Assembly (NCBI GenBank): GCA_036503065.1 | Contig: DASXXM010000012.1 | Location: 1-25,557, forward strand | DNA length: 25,557 nucleotides | DNA from: DATEPR01 sp036503065 | GTDB lineage: Bacteria > Actinomycetota > Actinomycetes > Mycobacteriales > Pseudonocardiaceae | Direction of reading: 5' to 3' | Part shown: piece by piece, positions 23,918 through 25,557 of the stretch | How positions within the stretch are numbered: the stretch's first letter is position 1 | Layout: each line of letters starts with the position of its first letter | The notes under the pieces: model-generated | What the model saw: the letters and a program-made list of their open reading frames with translations, nothing else | Told to the model about the DNA's origin: nothing | Database searches by the model: none | Program-made: the position numbers and the translations under genes

Positions 23918-25357
23918 GTGGACTTCAAGGGGCGAGCGGCTGACCTGGGCCTGCTGGACGGCGAACTGGGTCGGGTCACTCAACGACGAGGCGGAACCCG
24001 GGGCCGTGCGCTGATCGTCAGCGGCCGTCGACGCGTGGGTAAGTCGCGGTTGGTCCAGGAGTTCTGTGACCGCGCCGGTCTGCCATACCTGGTGTTCCAG
24101 GCAACGCGGGGTCGTAACCCGGTCGCCGAGCGAGCCGATTTCACCGCAGCGCTGGCCCAATCCGGTCTGCCCGATGCCGACACGGTGGCGGGACTTCAGG
24201 CTACGGACTGGAATCAGGCGTTGCGGACGCTGGCTCTGGCGGTTCCGCAGGACACGCCGGTTATCGCGGTGCTCGACGAGGTGCCCTGGCTGGTCGAGCA
24301 GGACCCGGAGTTCGAAGGTGCCTTGCAGACCGTCTGGGACCGGTATCTCAGTTCCCGGCCGGTGCTGCTGATCCTGGTGGGCAGCAATCTGTCGGTGATG
24401 GAGGCGTTGGGCTCCTATGGTCGTCCGTTCTTTGGTCGTGCCGCGAAGATGACGGTCAATCCACTGAACCTTGCCGACGTGCAGACAATGACGGGCCTGG
24501 CCGCCGTGGATGCGGTCGACGCATTGCTGATCACCGGCGGTTTCCCCGAGGTCGTCCAGGCATGGGAACCCGGCATGGGACGTAGCGGCTATCTGCGCCA
24601 GGAGTTGGCCAACCCGCTCTCGCCGTTGCTGATGGCCGGCGAACTGTCTTTGTTGGGAGAGTTCCCCGAAGCGACCAATTCGCGCGCGGTGTTGGAAGCA
24701 GTGGGCAGCGGCGAGCGAACGTTCACCACGATCGCCAACGCGGTGGGTGGATCCCACCCACTGACGTCTGGGACGCTGTCCCCGATCCTGAACTCGTTGC
24801 TGGACAAGCGTGTCCTCGCGGCCGATGCTCCGCTGTCAACCAAGGCGGACACCAAGAACAAGCGCTACCGCATCGCGGATTCCTATCTGCGTTTCTGGCT
24901 GGCGTTCCTGTGGCGGGGTATCCCGCTGGTCGAGCGCGGTCGCGGAGATCTCCTGTTCGAGCGCATTGAGCGTTCTTGGACCAGTTGGCGGGGACGGGCC
25001 GTCGAGCCCGTCATCCGTGAGTGCCTCCTGCGTCGGCTGCCCGACGGACAGTGGCCCGAAACGGAAGTGGTCGGTGGCTGGTGGAACCGGCAGAACAACC
25101 CGGAGATCGACCTGGTCGGCGCGGACCGCGAACCTGTGGCTCGGCAGGTCCACTTCCTCGGCTCGATCAAGTGGCTGGAAAACAAGCCCTTCGACCGCCA
25201 CGACTATGACAGCCTGGTGCGGGGCATGCTCGCCGTCCCCGGTGTCGGGCCGGAAACGCCGCTGGTCGCCGTCTCCCGCAGCGGTGTCGCCGACGACCTC
25301 CCGCTCGCCGCGCACTGGGGGCCCGACGATCTTCTAAGCGGCTGGCAGACGTCATGA
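23918..25357 (+). CDS. AAA-type ATPase with C-terminal DUF234 nuclease-like domain
   Basis: The product has 479 residues. Residues 1-230 are a P-loop ATPase of the ATPase_2 (archaeal-type) family: FKGRAADLGLLDGEL at the start, Walker A GRRRVGKS (36-43), Walker B VIAVLDE (Asp120-Glu121), and a sensor-like LILVGSN. A winged-helix part follows (about 255-320). The C-terminal DUF234 region, of the PD-(D/E)xK nuclease fold, has Glu363 and Asp398 in NNPEIDLVG. The usual GExKW reads GSIKW, so one metal-binding acid is Ser. The role of these proteins is unsettled; defence or DNA maintenance is suspected. The GTG at 23918 is preferred because GGGAGG lies 4 bases upstream and the protein then begins at the usual place; an ATG at 23906 lies within the repeat array. 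Confidence 0.88.
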   Translation: MDFKGRAADLGLLDGELGRVTQRRGGTRGRALIVSGRRRVGKSRLVQEFCDRAGLPYLVFQATRGRNPVAERADFTAALAQSGLPDADTVAGLQATDWNQALRTLALAVPQDTPVIAVLDEVPWLVEQDPEFEGALQTVWDRYLSSRPVLLILVGSNLSVMEALGSYGRPFFGRAAKMTVNPLNLADVQTMTGLAAVDAVDALLITGGFPEVVQAWEPGMGRSGYLRQELANPLSPLLMAGELSLLGEFPEATNSRAVLEAVGSGERTFTTIANAVGGSHPLTSGTLSPILNSLLDKRVLAADAPLSTKADTKNKRYRIADSYLRFWLAFLWRGIPLVERGRGDLLFERIERSWTSWRGRAVEPVIRECLLRRLPDGQWPETEVVGGWWNRQNNPEIDLVGADREPVARQVHFLGSIKWLENKPFDRHDYDSLVRGMLAVPGVGPETPLVAVSRSGVADDLPLAAHWGPDDLLSGWQTS

Positions 25358-25416
25358 GCGGCAGCCATCGTGGCAGCATCGAACGCGCCACTTGTCACGC
25401 ACCGCCGTCAGGCGTT

Positions 25417-25557
25417 TCAGTCAGTAACGAAGGTTCGCCATGCGGTTGCGGGGAACGCGAGTGTGGGGCCGTCGGCGTTCTTCGAGTCGCGCACGCCGAC
25501 GGCCCTGGCCCCCATCGCCACCTCGACGCAGTCACTACTGCCGCTGCCTCCGCTGTG
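25417..25557 (-). CDS. DUF397 domain protein, C-terminal part (5' end outside window)
   Basis: The minus strand is open from the window edge to a TGA at 25419-25417 and encodes 46 residues. It reads SGSSDCVEVAMGARAVGVRD, then SKNADGPTLAFPATAWRTFV. This is the DUF397 pattern (CVEVA..., V.VRDSK...GP.L.F....W..F). Such small proteins are abundant in filamentous actinobacteria and usually stand beside an XRE-type HTH regulator, which would lie beyond the right edge. They are thought to act as toxin-antitoxin-like or signalling partners; the mechanism is not known from this sequence. The gene converges on the ATPase gene, leaving a 59-base gap without visible features. Confidence 0.88.
   Translation of the reverse strand, partial: HSGGSGSSDCVEVAMGARAVGVRDSKNADGPTLAFPATAWRTFVTD

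Overview
The window is high-GC actinobacterial chromosome, probably from the Pseudonocardiaceae or a close relative. This rests on the strong G/C bias at third codon positions, the GTG and TTG starts, TANNNT -10 boxes lying directly before start codons, F420-type luciferase-like oxidoreductases, the complete GlgE alpha-glucan gene set, and a DUF397-type gene at the right edge. The family-level placement is inference; the actinobacterial assignment is secure.

Left part (1-10617). The 3' end of a groEL gene closes with a 16-bp perfect terminator hairpin. It is followed by a DinB-type protein, then a divergent pair of secreted, Thr/Pro-tailed surface proteins, one of them with CHRD-like domains. 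Two near-identical inverted repeats sit between that pair. Next come an alpha/beta hydrolase, an F420-type LLM oxidoreductase that is internally shortened, and a tight operon of ArsR-like regulator, double SRPBCC protein and atypical SDR. Then follow an LLM oxidoreductase broken by one TGA codon, a methyltransferase, and a YggT membrane protein. A small decayed fragment of the yggT 5' end lies 4 kb away at about 6303.

Centre (10645-20917). This is the alpha-glucan locus. glgE, treS, mak and glgB lie on the minus strand in that order, tightly spaced except for about 100 bases with a hairpin between glgE and treS. The gene for a GlgP-type phosphorylase is divergent. Together they form the trehalose to maltose to maltose-1-phosphate to linear glucan to branched glucan route (TreS, Mak, GlgE, GlgB), plus phosphorolysis back to glucose-1-phosphate (GlgP).

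Right part (20918-25557). This is an accessory, defence/toxin-flavoured block. An HTH antitoxin and PIN toxin pair sits directly behind glgP and is followed by a decayed second copy of the glgP 3' end, so the pair is bracketed by a long direct repeat. The differences between the two copies near the stop codon are mostly synonymous, which suggests that the fragment came from another functional glgP rather than from simple local duplication. Next are a Fic protein with two 11-10-11 operator dyads exactly 40 bp apart in its promoter, a DUF234-type ATPase with three 16-bp-period repeats in its promoter, and the 3' end of a DUF397 gene running off the window.

No rRNA, tRNA, CRISPR array or intact insertion sequence was seen. 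The strongest candidates for follow-up are the glgP-bracketed toxin-antitoxin cassette, the operator arrays of the Fic and ATPase genes, and the tandem operator between the two secreted-protein genes.
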